Below, piece after piece: positions 46,630 through 58,520 of a DNA stretch of 64,000 nucleotides. The stretch comes from Salarias fasciatus (lineage: Eukaryota > Chordata > Actinopteri > Blenniiformes > Blenniidae). The translations under genes were made by a program, and so were the position numbers. The notes beneath the pieces are model-generated. The model ran no database searches. It was not told the DNA's origin and worked only from the letters and a program-made list of their open reading frames with translations. The stretch is from assembly GCF_902148845.1 (NCBI RefSeq), contig NC_043751.1:29922601-29986600 (forward strand), read 5' to 3'. How positions within the stretch are numbered: position 1 is the stretch's first letter; each line of letters opens with the position of its first letter.

Positions 46630-48816
46630 AAAGAAAAGTTAACTTTGGATACTTGAACCCTTTTTGTTGAATTTATGTTGAATTTGTGTTTTAATACTGC
46701 CACTGAAGAAATATGTTTTCTCCATTGTCCAGTATTGGTTGTGATACGTTCAATGAGTGGTGATTCTCAGCGAAATCTACATAAATTGAGCTTTCTTTGA
46801 AGCAGCTTCTCGGCAGTTGTGTTTTTAATTTCATACAGTTTTCCTGAAAATACTAACTGAGTTTGTTCAATATGTCCGTTCGTGAAATATTCTGATTGTT
46901 GTCTCATAACTATGATTAACCTTAGTGGGAGTAACTGCTTCAAAATTACCAGCGTTACTAAAGGCATTACTATTTTTAGTATCAACTCATCTAACTAATT
47001 ACTACTGACATCTATCTATGTCAGTCGAAGTATGTCAGTGAATGGAGAAATGCTATCTGCAGTTTCAATTTAGAAAGAAACAACACTGCTAACTTGTTTC
47101 TCCCTTCTGATCTCTGCTCTCTCCTGTCATCCCCAACCTCCCGTCAATGGCAAGTTTCTTCCTTTTAAAGAGGGGTATTTTCTTTCCACAGTTGCTTAGA
47201 ATTGCTCATGTGGAACTGTTAGGTTTTTATCTGTAAAATTATATGGAAATGACAGTTTCACTTTGCACTATGTAAATAAAGCTGAATTGAATTCAATACA
47301 GAGTTGTGTTATGCATATTACAATGCAATAATAATTTAAAGTGCATAATGTGAAATGTTGATTGTATTTTAAAAATGCTAAATAATTAAATTAAATGAAA
47401 TATTATGCATTTCACTGTCTTTTGTTAAAAAAATATTTTAAAACCGATACATTGTACCTTGTTGCCAACTCCTCAGTTCAGAAAGTTCTAAATTACATCC
47501 TCAGGTAATTTGCATAGCTGCTCATTTGCATAGTTTGATCTAATGAGATGATGACATATAAAATCGATACATTGTTGCAACTCCTCAGTTTGGAAAGTTG
47601 TAAATGATGTCATCATACAATATTGCTGCAAAGTGCATCACATGACATGACAGAGACACAGCCATAGACCCTGATCATTCGAAGACAACCTTTAAATGGA
47701 AGTACAGACATCTACTGATATACATCTATTGTGTTTTTTATTCTGTGACTAATATAGAAGTTTTGTCTCATATTATCACACAGCAACATTTGGATAATTT
47801 AAATTCATGTAATGTTTCCTGTTTGTAAACTGAATTTACAATTGCACATTTCCTTTAGTTTTACTGCAAAACAAGCAAGCAAAAAAAAAAGTGATCCAGT
47901 TATAATAATTTTTGAGAGGTGTAAAAAATGGGGACAGGTTCATTCATTCATTCATTTTCCTTGCCGCTTGTCCTTTGCAGGGTTGCAGGGGCGCTTGAGT
48001 CAATCCCAGCTTCATTTGGGCGAGGTCAGGGTGCATCCTGGACAGTTTGCCACTCTGTGGCAGGGCCAACTCATATATGTATCTGTATATCTGTATATGT
48101 GTCTATTGTCCTATTTTCAGACTTTTAGCTGCTGTTTTTGTATTGTTCAGTGTTGATTTCACATGCATGTTTTGTTCCTAATGTGTATTTTTGTATGTTT
48201 GTAAAAGTGGATCTGGGTCCCTGCAGTCCCTGCAGAGATGTATAGCGGGTGGGCCACAGCTTCCTGAATCTCTAAATGGTTTGGATCAATTGGTGACCCA
48301 ATCATGGGAGAGACTCCTGAATTTTGGACAAGAAGGACCATTATCGTCACACTCCAAGAGGAGGGCAGGCCATAAAGGTTTATTGCAAACAAAGCTGTTT
48401 TCAGATAGCTGCTTCATGAATTGGACCATGTTCTCCAGGTTCTCCACCTCCATTGTTGAATCAGCTGCCCGGAGCTGAGGTCGTAAGGTCGTGCAGAGAT
48501 GCGGTCGTTGTATCAGTCCGTTGTGGTGAAGAAGGAGCTGGGGCTGGGCACTCCCTTAGAGATAGGGTGAGGAGCTCCCCAGGGAGGTGTCCAGTAGGCA
48601 CCTCTTAAGGATGCCTCCTGGACACCCCCCTGGGGAGTTGTTCCGGGCATGTCCCACCGGGAGGAGACCCCGGGGAAGACCTGGGACACGCCGGCGAGGC
48701 TATGTCTCTCAGCTGGCCTGGGAACACCAGGCTGAACTCTGCTTTGAAACAAGTTGAGTTTATCTTAACAGGCCTACAGTTTCATCTTTGCACCCTTCGT
48801 CTGGAGGAGAGCCTTA
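46630..48816. other. Long spacer body (9/10)
   Basis: One CATAACTATGATTA block (46893-47285) followed directly by GAATTCAATACAGAG and the long-spacer sequence. No gene supported. Confidence 0.55.
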
Positions 48817-49157
48817 CGGCCCGAACGCACTGGACGCGCCTCCCATGTTAACCTATCTGACTGGCCGCACACAATGCGCAGGGGGGCGCCGCGCTCTGCA
48901 GCGCGCCCGCTCCGCTTCGTTCTATTTTTCACGCGAGCTGCGAGCGGTGAGAGCGCCAACTGTCAAGCTGGATCAAGCAGATCGGACCAGACAGGAAATC
49001 GGAAACAGAAAAGGCAAGAGAATCCGGTCAATTTTCAAAATAAAATAAATTAAATTACGATTAGTTACGGTGTTGCTCGTCCGTCTGTCACTCGGGTCTA
49101 ATCACAAGAGAGACGGACACACTCACAAACAGACATACGCATGTACGCACCCAATCT

Positions 49158-49243
<86 letters not shown>

Positions 49244-49499
49244 GCGACAGAGACTCGCGAGATGCAGAAAAAAAGAGGACAGGAGGAGAAAAAGTCTCTC
49301 CACAGGTCACCAAAACACACACATCCACACTGACAGAGCGAGACAGAGGGAACAAACGTGAAAACCGAGAGCAGACGGATCAGCCGAGAGCAGCTGATGT
49401 GTCACCAGGCGGAGAGCGCAGGCAGCAGATACGCCCCCAGTGCGAACAGCCAAGAGCCGGCGCCTCAGCTACGCTTCCGCGTCCAGTGCGTTCCTGGCG
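48817..49499. mobile_element. TIR-bearing MITE with CA repeat (9/10)
   Basis: Inverted ends as in 20783-21447. CA microsatellite at about 49164-49230 is longer than in the 3/4 copy. Confidence 0.65.
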
Positions 49500-50152
49500 T
49501 GAAAGGAGCACAGCGCAGTTTGCTCGTTTTACGCGAAACACCGACCCCTGCAGGCCTGAGGCGCAACTGTAGCTTAGTGAAAAGCTGGTGTCTGTGGCTT
49601 GTGTCCATGTACGTGCACAGAAGAGGGGAACTCCTTCCTCGCTCTTTTAGCAGCGCTCGAGTAAAATGTAAGTTTCTTTTGCCTGGTGGGGTCTGTGCTG
49701 GAGTTGTGGCAGTGCTGGAAGCCGGTCTTTTCTTACTTTCTGGAAGCTCCATCCTCAGTACTGCTCAGTTGTTGCTGCTGAGCATCTGGCGGAGTAATGG
49801 CGGACAAATCGAAACTTAGCATTAACAGGCCAGCGGGAGCGTGCATTACGTCAAGCTCAGAGCGAATCGTACCCGAATCACTCATATTGCTGTGCCTTCA
49901 GTGCCCTGCACAGGAAAGTAGGAGCGACTGCGATCTTGCAAAAATATGTCTTGCTGCCCATCAGGCAAAGGTGAAAAAGTGTGTGGGTGTGAATAATTGA
50001 TAATGTAATATTTAAAACTGCACTGTGCCCCTTTAAGTCGTCAACCTCACAGCATCAGGCCCAGAGAAGCTTAGGTTGCATTCATTCTGGATTGAATGAG
50101 GTCACCTTTAGGGCTTGAAGACACTCAAAACCAAATGAAGTAATTAAATATG
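49500..50152 (-). other. Common repeat and class Y flank of MT10
   Basis: Counterpart of 21448-22101. Confidence 0.55.
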
Positions 50153-50299
50153 TTTATTTACACTCCAAATACAAAATAGATAATCCATATAAATGTAAAT
50201 GTATCAGGCCATATTCATATAAAGTGCTCCATCATGGTCATGTTGATTCAAAGTGCTCCACCATGGCGGCAGGGATGTGCTGGTGCTGCAGGACGGTCA

Positions 50300-50831
50300 T
50301 CAGCAGCAGCTGGAATTGCATGTCTTCTCTTTGCACACACAGTCAGAGGCACATTTGCTGCACCCGGGTGGGCAGCATGGGCAGCAGCCTGGAAAGACAC
50401 AGATTGTGAGATGTGAGATGCAGACGAGACCGTTTTGATTAAAGACATGTCAGATTTGGGCCAAACTGCTAGTCAGGCTCAAAACATCTTCATGTTTCAG
50501 ATTACACAAAACCACTGCAATTAAGTCAAGAGCATCCACCTGTTGAGTGTCATGCATACAGGCCTAAAATCAATCCTCAAAGTTCACATTCGTCTCAAGA
50601 TTTAACATTCAAAGGGTTCTAAACAGACTATCAGAGGCCTGGGTTCCACTTACTCTTCTTGCATTTGCTGCAGCAACAATCGCAGCAACAGCAGCTTGAG
50701 TCACATTTGTGGCATTCAGCTGAAAAACAGGAGACACACGGTCAGTTTCAAAAGTTAAAATGTGAACAAACCAAAGCCACGCAGAGAGAACAAGACTCAC
50801 GCTTTTTGCACTTGCACTGGCAGGGGTCCAT
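50300..50831 (-). CDS. mt: Metallothionein MT10, atypical Cys-rich beta domain
   Basis: Exons 50801-50831, 50654-50719 and 50300-50388. Common 61-residue form with Asp-48. The poly(A) signal is at 50153-50158. It pairs a class A promoter with a class Y 3' flank, and its divergent partner MT11 is also class A. This is the only A/A pair, so the promoter may have been converted from a neighbouring A copy. Confidence 0.96.
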
Positions 50832-50937
50832 GTCTCAGCAGTTGGCTTGTTGGTCCACGAAGAGAGGAGCTGCTGGTGAGGTGTGTTCTTCCTGGAAGGA
50901 GTCAGTGAGTTGTGACTGCAGGCTGGAGAGGCGGCCC

Positions 50938-51067
50938 TTTTATACTGTCCAGGCAACAACAGTACCGTGTGCAAAATGCGTCTGTCACGCTGAACGCGGG
51001 CAAACATTACAAGCATTACAAGCATTACAAGGCAATTTGTTGACACAGTGTGGTTTATCCTACCAAT
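50938..51067 (-). promoter_or_regulatory. MT10 proximal promoter (class A)
   Basis: TATA at 50938-50944, MRE core at 50967-50973, CCAAT at 51063-51067, full MRE TGCACACGGCCC at 51408-51419. Confidence 0.85.
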
Positions 51068-51746
51068 AGCAAGGACACACACATTCCCAGGCCGGAGCAG
51101 GATTTATTACATAAGACCAAATTTTATTACCGTGCAGAGAAAAATCAAACTCTGAATAAAATGTTATTTTATTATACATTGATTTTTGTTTTTAATATTG
51201 CACTTTGCAATGTTTTTTGGAATATGATAAGTGCATTATAAATAAAGATTGATTGATTGATAATGAAGTATTCACAGGACAGAATAAATCATTAGGACAC
51301 ATGGAAGACAACAGTTTGATCTGAACATAAAGTTACTGAAAAGAGGAAACACTAAACACCACGTGTGACTGTCTCACTTGCGTTTTACAATCCTGTACTA
51401 AAAAATTTGCACACGGCCCAACAGGAAACATACAAAGAAGAGCTGACATATTTTAATCAAAGTTTAAGAAAAAAGACAAACAATTCTACAAAACAAATCA
51501 ATATCTCCCACTGTTTCTGATGAATCTGTTATCAGTATATTGATGAAAGTAATTTTCTTATTTTTTACTGAAGCTAGAAATTATTAATATTGACAGATTG
51601 CCAGAATTACTTAATAAATACTGGACTTGAGCTTCTTCAAGTTGCTGTTTGTGAATGTTAATGCCAGAAATACTTTCCTATTTATTTATTTTTTCATATG
51701 TTAATCTAGGTTTTGATTTAAATTCTGAACTAAACATGAAAAAGTG
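51068..51746 (-). other. Class A upstream region of MT10
   Basis: As for MT6; full MRE at 51408-51419. No gene seen. Confidence 0.6.
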
Positions 51747-51757
51747 TTATCTATCTG

Positions 51758-51820
<63 letters not shown>

Positions 51821-51821
51821 G

Positions 51822-51876
<55 letters not shown>
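51747..51876. repeat. TATC microsatellite (MT10 side)
   Basis: About 32 units, the longest in the array, with two CTGT-type interruptions. Confidence 0.95.
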
Positions 51877-51880
<4 letters not shown>

Positions 51881-51980
51881 GTTGTCTTATATTTTGGAAA
51901 ATGTATTTCTTTCATTTGGATCATGAAATCAAAACAGTCATTCTTCTCTTTTGTTGTGCTTCCTGGAGTTCTTGGGTTTG

Positions 51981-52061
51981 TGCACACGGCACACACACAC
52001 ATCAGAGGCGTGCTCGCTGCTCTTCCACGCTCTGCGCTCGGCCACTTCGCTCTTTGCACCC
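51981..52061. promoter_or_regulatory. Distal MRE cluster on the MT10 side
   Basis: TGCACACGGCAC at 51981-51992, TGCGCTCGGCCA at 52033-52044, TGCACCC at 52055-52061. Spacing is the same as on the MT2 and MT8 sides, although the MT10 core promoter is class A. Confidence 0.6.
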
Positions 52062-52288
52062 GTCATGAACGCACCACGCGCTGTAGGAAAAAATGCTTTC
52101 AAGAGCGGGTATGGAAAGCCAAAACAGTCACAATTCGCCTCTAATCCAACGCGTCTGATTCTTAGAACACCGTAAAAATCGCCCGTTTTTAATGAAACGC
52201 GCGTAAAATGTGCGCGTTTGGACAAATAAAACAAGTATATTTTACACACTTTTGCTGAAGGCTGTAGAACGCCGTAAAAAACGGACTA

Positions 52289-52750
52289 TATCTGGCCGGT
52301 ACCTCTCGACCTCTCGACCTCCCTCACAAGCTCAGGCTCCTTCCCCCCCAACGAGGTGACATTCCCTGGCCCTCGAGCTAGTCTCTGTGTCTGAGGATCG
52401 GGTCGCCGGGCACCCTGCAGTCCACATCGCACCCGGCCCCTACGGTTCCCTCGGTGGGTGGTGGGTCCGCTGGAGGGTCGGTCCTCGTCGCCCCTTCGGG
52501 CTGAGCCCGGCCGGGCCCCGTGGGCAAAGGCCCGGTCACCAGGAGCTCGCTTACGAGCCCCAACCCCAGGCCTGGCTCCAGGGTGGGGCCCCGGCTGCGC
52601 CATACCGGGCGACGTCACGGACCTCGATTGTAACTTCATCATAGGAGCTGTTGACCTGCCCTTGGTCTGGCCCATCACCCAGGACCTGTGCGCCATGGGA
52701 GACCCTGCCAGGGGCATAAAGCCCCAGACACTCCCCCGCCACTTTAAGGG
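52289..52750. repeat. GC-rich dispersed repeat (10/11 pair)
   Basis: Full-length counterpart of 13430-13890. Confidence 0.6.
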
Positions 52751-52800
52751 TAGCAGGTCAGGGGGGAGATTATACAAAGTATGAATCCTTCAACTGTCCC

Positions 52801-52911
52801 CCTCACGATCCTTCTGACTTTTTGGGTTTTAAGCAGGAGGTGTTAGAAAAGTTTCCACAGGGAAAACCGGCTTGTGGCGGCCAAGCGCTCACAGCGACAT
52901 CGCTTTTTGAT
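52801..52911 (+). pseudogene. 28S rRNA fragment, shortened (10/11 pair)
   Basis: Same start as the other two but cut after CGCTTTTTGAT and joined to TTACAAAATAGGTGGG. The deletion removes the AP-1 segment present in the 2/3 and 8/9 regions. Confidence 0.8.
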
Positions 52912-53175
52912 GTTACAAAATAGGTGGGATGGACAGAATAAAGTATCATAACATTTTACCTCACTTTCCGCAACTTCAGGGAGGCAACAAAAGTTGAAAT
53001 GTTGATGATTAATTTTTGTAGTTGATAATTTTGTTCTAGTAGCTTCAGCTCATTTTCTTTATTTCACCATTAAACTGCTATTATGCCTGTTTATACCAAT
53101 ATAACTATAGCTGGTACTGATAAGTAGTCTATTTGTGAGCTTTAAGTTATATTAAGAATCTTGTCGCGTCTCTTG

Positions 53176-53318
53176 TGCGCCCGAGTCGCTCTTGAAAGCG
53201 TTGTTTCCTACAGCGTGTGGTGCGTTCATGACGGGTGCAAAGAGCGAAGCAGAAGAGCGCAGAGCAGCACGAGGAAGAGCAGCGAGCACGCCTCTGACGT
53301 GTGTGTGTGCCGTGTGCA
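53176..53318. promoter_or_regulatory. Distal MRE cluster on the MT11 side
   Basis: TGCGCCC at 53176-53182; complement-strand cores at 53233-53239, 53255-53261 and 53307-53318, mirroring the MT9 cluster. Confidence 0.6.
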
Positions 53319-53418
53319 CAAACCCAAAAACTCCAGGAAGCACAACAAAAGAGAAGAATGACTGTTTTGATTTCTTGATCCAAATGAAAGAAATACATTT
53401 TCCAAAATATAAGACAAC

Positions 53419-53422
<4 letters not shown>

Positions 53423-53499
<77 letters not shown>
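53423..53499. repeat. GATA/TATC microsatellite (MT11 side)
   Basis: About 19 units beside the distal MRE cluster. Confidence 0.95.
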
Positions 53500-53500
<1 letters not shown>

Positions 53501-54179
53501 CACTTTTTCATGTTTAGTTCAGAATTTAAATCAAAACCTAGATTAACATATGAAAAAATAAATAAATAGGAAAGTATTTCTGGCATTAACATTCACAAAT
53601 AGCAACTTGAAGAAGCTCAAGTCCAGTATTTATTAAGTAATTCTGGCAATCTGTCAATATTAATAATTTCTAGCTTCAGTAAAAAATAAGAAAATTACTT
53701 TCATCAATATACTGATAACAGATTAATCAGAAACAGTGGGAGATATTGATTTGTTTTGTAGAATTGTTTTTCTTTTTTCTTAAACTTTGATTAAAATATG
53801 TCAGCTCTTCTTTGTATGTTTCCTGTTGGGCCGTGTGCAATTTTTTTAGTACAGGATTGTAAAACCCAAGTGAGACAGTCACACGTGCTGTTTAGTGTTT
53901 CCTCTTTTCAGTAACTTTATGTTCAGATCAAACTGTTCTCTTCCATGTGTCCTAATGATTTATTCTGTCCTGTGAATACTTCATTATCAATCAATCAATC
54001 TTTATTTATAATGCACTTTTCATATTCCAAAAAACATTGCAAAGTGCAATATTAAAAACAAAAATCAATATATAATAAAATAACTTTTTATTCAGAGTTT
54101 GATTTTTCTCTGCACGGTAATAAAATTTGGTCTTATGTAATAAATCCTGCTCCGGCCTGGGAATGTGTGTGTCCTTGCT
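53500..54179 (+). other. Class A upstream region of MT11
   Basis: As 14835-15515; full MRE at 53828-53839. No gene seen. Confidence 0.6.
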
Positions 54180-54309
54180 ATTGGTAGGATAAACCACACT
54201 GTGTCAACAAATTGCCTTGTAATGCTTGTAATGCTTGTAATGTTTGCCCGCCTTCAGCGTGACAGACGCATTTTGCACACGGTACTGTTGTTGCCTGGAC
54301 AGTATAAAA
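54180..54309 (+). promoter_or_regulatory. MT11 proximal promoter (class A)
   Basis: ATTGG at 54180-54184, MRE core at 54274-54280, TATAAAA at 54303-54309, full MRE (GGGCCGTGTGCA) at 53828-53839. Confidence 0.85.
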
Positions 54310-54415
54310 GGGCCGCCTCTCCAGCCTACAGTCACAACTCACTGACTCCTTCCAGGAAGAACACACCTCACCAGCAGCTCCTCTCTCCGTGGACCAACAA
54401 GCCAACTGCTGAGAC

Positions 54416-54947
54416 ATGGACCCCTGCCAGTGCAAGTGCAAAAAGCGTGAGTCTTGTTCTCTCTGCGTGGCTTTGGTTTGTTCACATTTTAACTTTTGAA
54501 ACTGACCGTGTGTCTCCTGTTTTTCAGCTGAATGCCACAAATGTGACTCAAGCTGCTGTTGCTGCGATTGTTGCTGCAGCAAATGCAAGAAGAGTAAGTG
54601 GAACCCAGGCTTCTGATCCTCTGTTTAAAACCCTTTGAATGTTAAATCTTGAGACGAATGTGAACTTTGAGGATTGATTTTAGGCCTGTATGCATGACAC
54701 TCAACAGGTGGATGCTCTTGACTTAATTGCAGTGGTTTTGTGTAATCTGAAACATGAAGATGTTTTGAGCCTGACCAGCAGTTTGGCCCAAATCTGACAT
54801 GTCTTTAATCAAAACGGTCTCGTCTGCATCTCACATCTCACAATCTGTGTCTTTCCAGGCTGCTGCCCATGCTGCCCACCCGGGTGCAGCAAATGTGCCT
54901 CTGACTGCGTGTGCAAAGAGAAGACATGCAATTCCAGCTGCTGCTGA
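54416..54947 (+). CDS. mt: Metallothionein MT11, atypical Cys-rich beta domain
   Basis: Exons 54416-54446, 54528-54593 and 54859-54947. Common 61-residue form with Asp-48. The poly(A) signal is at 55089-55094. Class A promoter, class X flank. It converges on the MT12 stub across the longest spacer, which keeps both the LINE body and the long CA-repeat block. Confidence 0.96.
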
Positions 54948-55094
54948 TGACCGTCCTGCAGCACCAGCACATCCCTGCCGCCATGGTGGAGCACTTTGAA
55001 TCAACATGACCATGATGGAGCACTTTATATGAATATGGCCTGATACATTTACATTTGTATGGATTATCTATTTTGTATTTGGAGTGTAAATAAA

Positions 55095-55569
55095 CATATT
55101 TAATTACTTCATTTGGTTTTGAGTGTCTTCAAGCCCGAAAGGTGACCTCATTCAATCTAAAGGGTTTCTCATTTACACTGCCACTTAACAGATGTGGAAG
55201 AATTATAGAAAGTATGAATCCTTCAACCCCGAGTCCCCAAGCTGATAAACTACCCTGAATTTTTGAAGTGCTGGATAATTCATTGTAATTGAATTTCAAA
55301 TATGTTCATAATACAGTTTCAGAAGGGGTAGACACTCCTACACACTACTCCACTTACAGTCTTGCTTATTTCCGTAAAATAAATTATGATACTTCATAAT
55401 ATTGTGATCAAAACAAAGAATCACAGGATGCATCAGAGTTCACTGGAAAGGAGGGGGAATTCAATCAGCATACCCCATTTTCAGCATTATTGTATTCATT
55501 GTTTTAATTTATATTTCTATATCCAAAATGAAAATTAATTAGTTCATTTTTTATACTGCTGTTTCCTTT
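55095..55569. other. Class X 3' flank of MT11
   Basis: As 16424-16904. Confidence 0.6.
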
Positions 55570-55866
55570 TCAGGGTCACAGGAGCCGATCCCAGCTACTG
55601 CGGGCGAGGGCGGGCTACACCCTGGACAGGTCGCCAGTCTGTCGCAGGGCTAACACATAGACAAACAACCTTTTACGCTCACATTCACACCTGTGCATGT
55701 TTTTGGACCGTGGGAGGAAGCCGGAGTACCCGGAGGGAACCCACACACACACGGGGAGAACATGCAAACTCCACACAGAAAGACCCTGAGCCCTGGCCGG
55801 TATTTGAACCCAGGACCTTCTTGCTGTGAGGCAGGAGCGCTAACCACTGCGTCACCGTACGGTCCA
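55570..55866 (-). repeat. tRNA-like SINE-type repeat (11/12 spacer)
   Basis: Same element and position as at 16905-17212. Confidence 0.7.
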
Positions 55867-56059
55867 CAAAATAAAAATGAAATCCCCAAAATACACGCAG
55901 TACTTTGATGAAATTTCTGCAATAAAATTAATTTAATTTTGGACAGTGCTGGAGAAAATAAGTCGGTCGCTTCCTGACTTCTGGACTTCGAACAAACTCG
56001 GGAAGTTTGCTGAAACAATTCGAGGAGCGGACCAGACAAGTAGAAAAGCATACACATCA

Positions 56060-58508
56060 ATTCTTCAACATAGTTCACTTCGCTAAACCTATAAATGACC
56101 CAGTTTTGGCAGTTTCACTTGATGCGGAAAAAGCCTTTGATCGCCTCAAATGGCACTTTCTGTTTGCGGTCCTTCGTAAAATGAACTTTGGCCCAGATAT
56201 GGTTAATATGATTAAGCTGTTATACCTTGACCCCAAAGCTATGATACAGACAAACACAGAAATGTCACCTCCGTTCTCCCTCTCAAGAGGCACACGTCAG
56301 GGATGCCCACTATCACCCATACTTTTCGCATTAGCAGTGGAGCCCTTGGCTATAGCCATAAGGACCCACCCTCTTATCTCGGGAGTTGTGATTGGGGGTG
56401 TGAACCACATTATCTCTTTATATGCAGATGATATAATTCTGTTTTTGACCAGGCCAACCAGCACTTTGCCAGCCCTCATAAATCTGCTCAAATTGTACAG
56501 TGAAATATCTGGATACAAAGTAAATACACAAAAAAGTGTTGCCTTGCGTTTAAACATGTCAGCTGAACAAATCTCACAGGAAAACTTCCCTTTTCAATGG
56601 AACATGCAAAGTGTTATGAATTTGGGTTTGGAGATTCCCAACCAGTTAGAAAAGACATTCTCACTTAACTACATTACACTGCTGGGGAAGGTGGAGAAGG
56701 ACTTGGACAGATGGAGGCATCTACCTATTTCTCTGATAGGACGTGTCAACTGTATAAAAACGAATGTGCTGCTGCGATTCCCCTACCTATTTCAAACACT
56801 CCCCATTTCAGTTCCAACAAATTTTTTTAAGAAATTAGAAGGTGTGATATCCAGGTTCATATGGAGGGGTAAAGTGCCCAGAATTAAAATCAAAACTTGA
56901 GTGCCTCTCGTCATGGTGGGTTAAAACTCCCCAACTTTGACTTCTTCTACTGGGCTGCTCAACTGAGAGCCCTCTGGTTCTGGCAGACAGAGATGCCCCA
57001 TCCTCCAGCATCATACTTTGAAAGACGGCACAGATAATCCAGTCATTAATCATATGTGTAAACTATGGTCAACTATACAGCTCCGCACTGGTAGTGTGAC
57101 ATATCTACATAATAACACGCCTTTCCACAATAACCCAGCGCTGCCATCTGCACTAAGAGACGGTCTGACAAGGAGGTGGTATAACATGGGGATTCAAACA
57201 TTTGGGGACCTCTGTGAAAATGACACACTGAAATCCTTAGAACAGTTAAGAGACACCTTCAGTCTTCCAACAGTACACTTCTTCAAGTATCTGCAGGTCA
57301 GACATTTTATCTGCTCCCAACAAGGTGGACGTGTAACATCTCCAGAACCTCCTGTATCTGGCAATATCCTAAAAGACATCCGACACCCGAAGGGCATGGT
57401 GTCTCTGATGTACAGCAGGATACTAGATCTGTTAGCCAATAAAACCCTGAAATGTAGAGCAAAATGGGAACAGGACCTTTGTTTCAGCTTTACAAACTCT
57501 GAATGGGAAACACGCTGCAGTACAGCTCAAAACTTTTCCTTTAATAGCCGTCACAGGCTTCTTCAGCTCAATCTCATTCATAGAGTTTATCTTACACCTG
57601 AGAGACTACACAAAATGTATAGCACAATTTCTGAGCTTTGTCCTCGGTGTAAAGTTGCAGTAGGGAGTCTAATTCATATGTTTTGGGACTGTGTAAAGCT
57701 GAAACAATTCTGAGACCACATTCTTAATACACTTAAAGATATCACAGGGATAGAGATCCCTCACTCGCCAAGGTTGATTTTGCTCGGGGATCTATCCGCT
57801 CTCGATGGGATGAGGAAAAAACGTTTTCTTACGCTATCCCTAACTGCTGGAAATAAATACATTGCAATATTATGGAAAAGTGAAAACCCACCCACTGCTT
57901 CTATGTGGCTGAAAGAAATCGCATCATACATGGCCTCTGAACAAATTATGTTTAATATGAAGAAAAAACCTCATCTTTTTGAAAAATGTTGGGGTGACTT
58001 TAAAGGGTACCTTCATAACCTCTCACAGGGAACTGGCTGAACACTGCTGCTGGTGTGGCGGTGGGTGCTGGATGTGGCGAGCCGATAGTCCTGGGTTTGC
58101 TCCTCTACAGCCAACTGTTGACCCTTGCTAGGCTTTGAGGCTCTGTCGGGCCACTCACCGTCCGGTGTTACTATTATTACTGTCATCACTTATCTCATTC
58201 ATCCATTGTCTGTATTATTATGGCTTGCCTACGCATATATGAAAATAGGTGTGTAGACACACAAGATTATACTTATGGAAATGTACTGCTTCGCTTCCTT
58301 TTTTTTTCTTTCTTTTCCTCTAATTTTTTTTCTGTTTTATTTATTTTTTATTTTATTTTAATTTGTTTTGCTAAGGTTAGAGTTGGCTCCGAGGGTTTGA
58401 TTTGGGTGGGGGGTGGACGTGGGTTTATGTACTCGCTCCATCACTGTTAATGATTCTTTGATTTGTATTTGCAAAAACACTAATAAATAAATTGTTTAAA
58501 AAAAAAAA
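56060..58508 (+). mobile_element. L1/Tx1-type LINE, 5'-truncated (11/12 spacer)
   Basis: Target duplications at 56048-56059 and 58509-58520. The reverse-transcriptase half (56060-56900) includes SLYADDIILFL. The C-terminal half is 57018-57713, then a stop and a residual 57774-58040 frame. It has the 68-bp deletion near 57010 seen in the 5/6 copy plus a small deletion near 56900. No nested L2. Confidence 0.9.
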
Positions 58509-58520
58509 GCATACACATCA

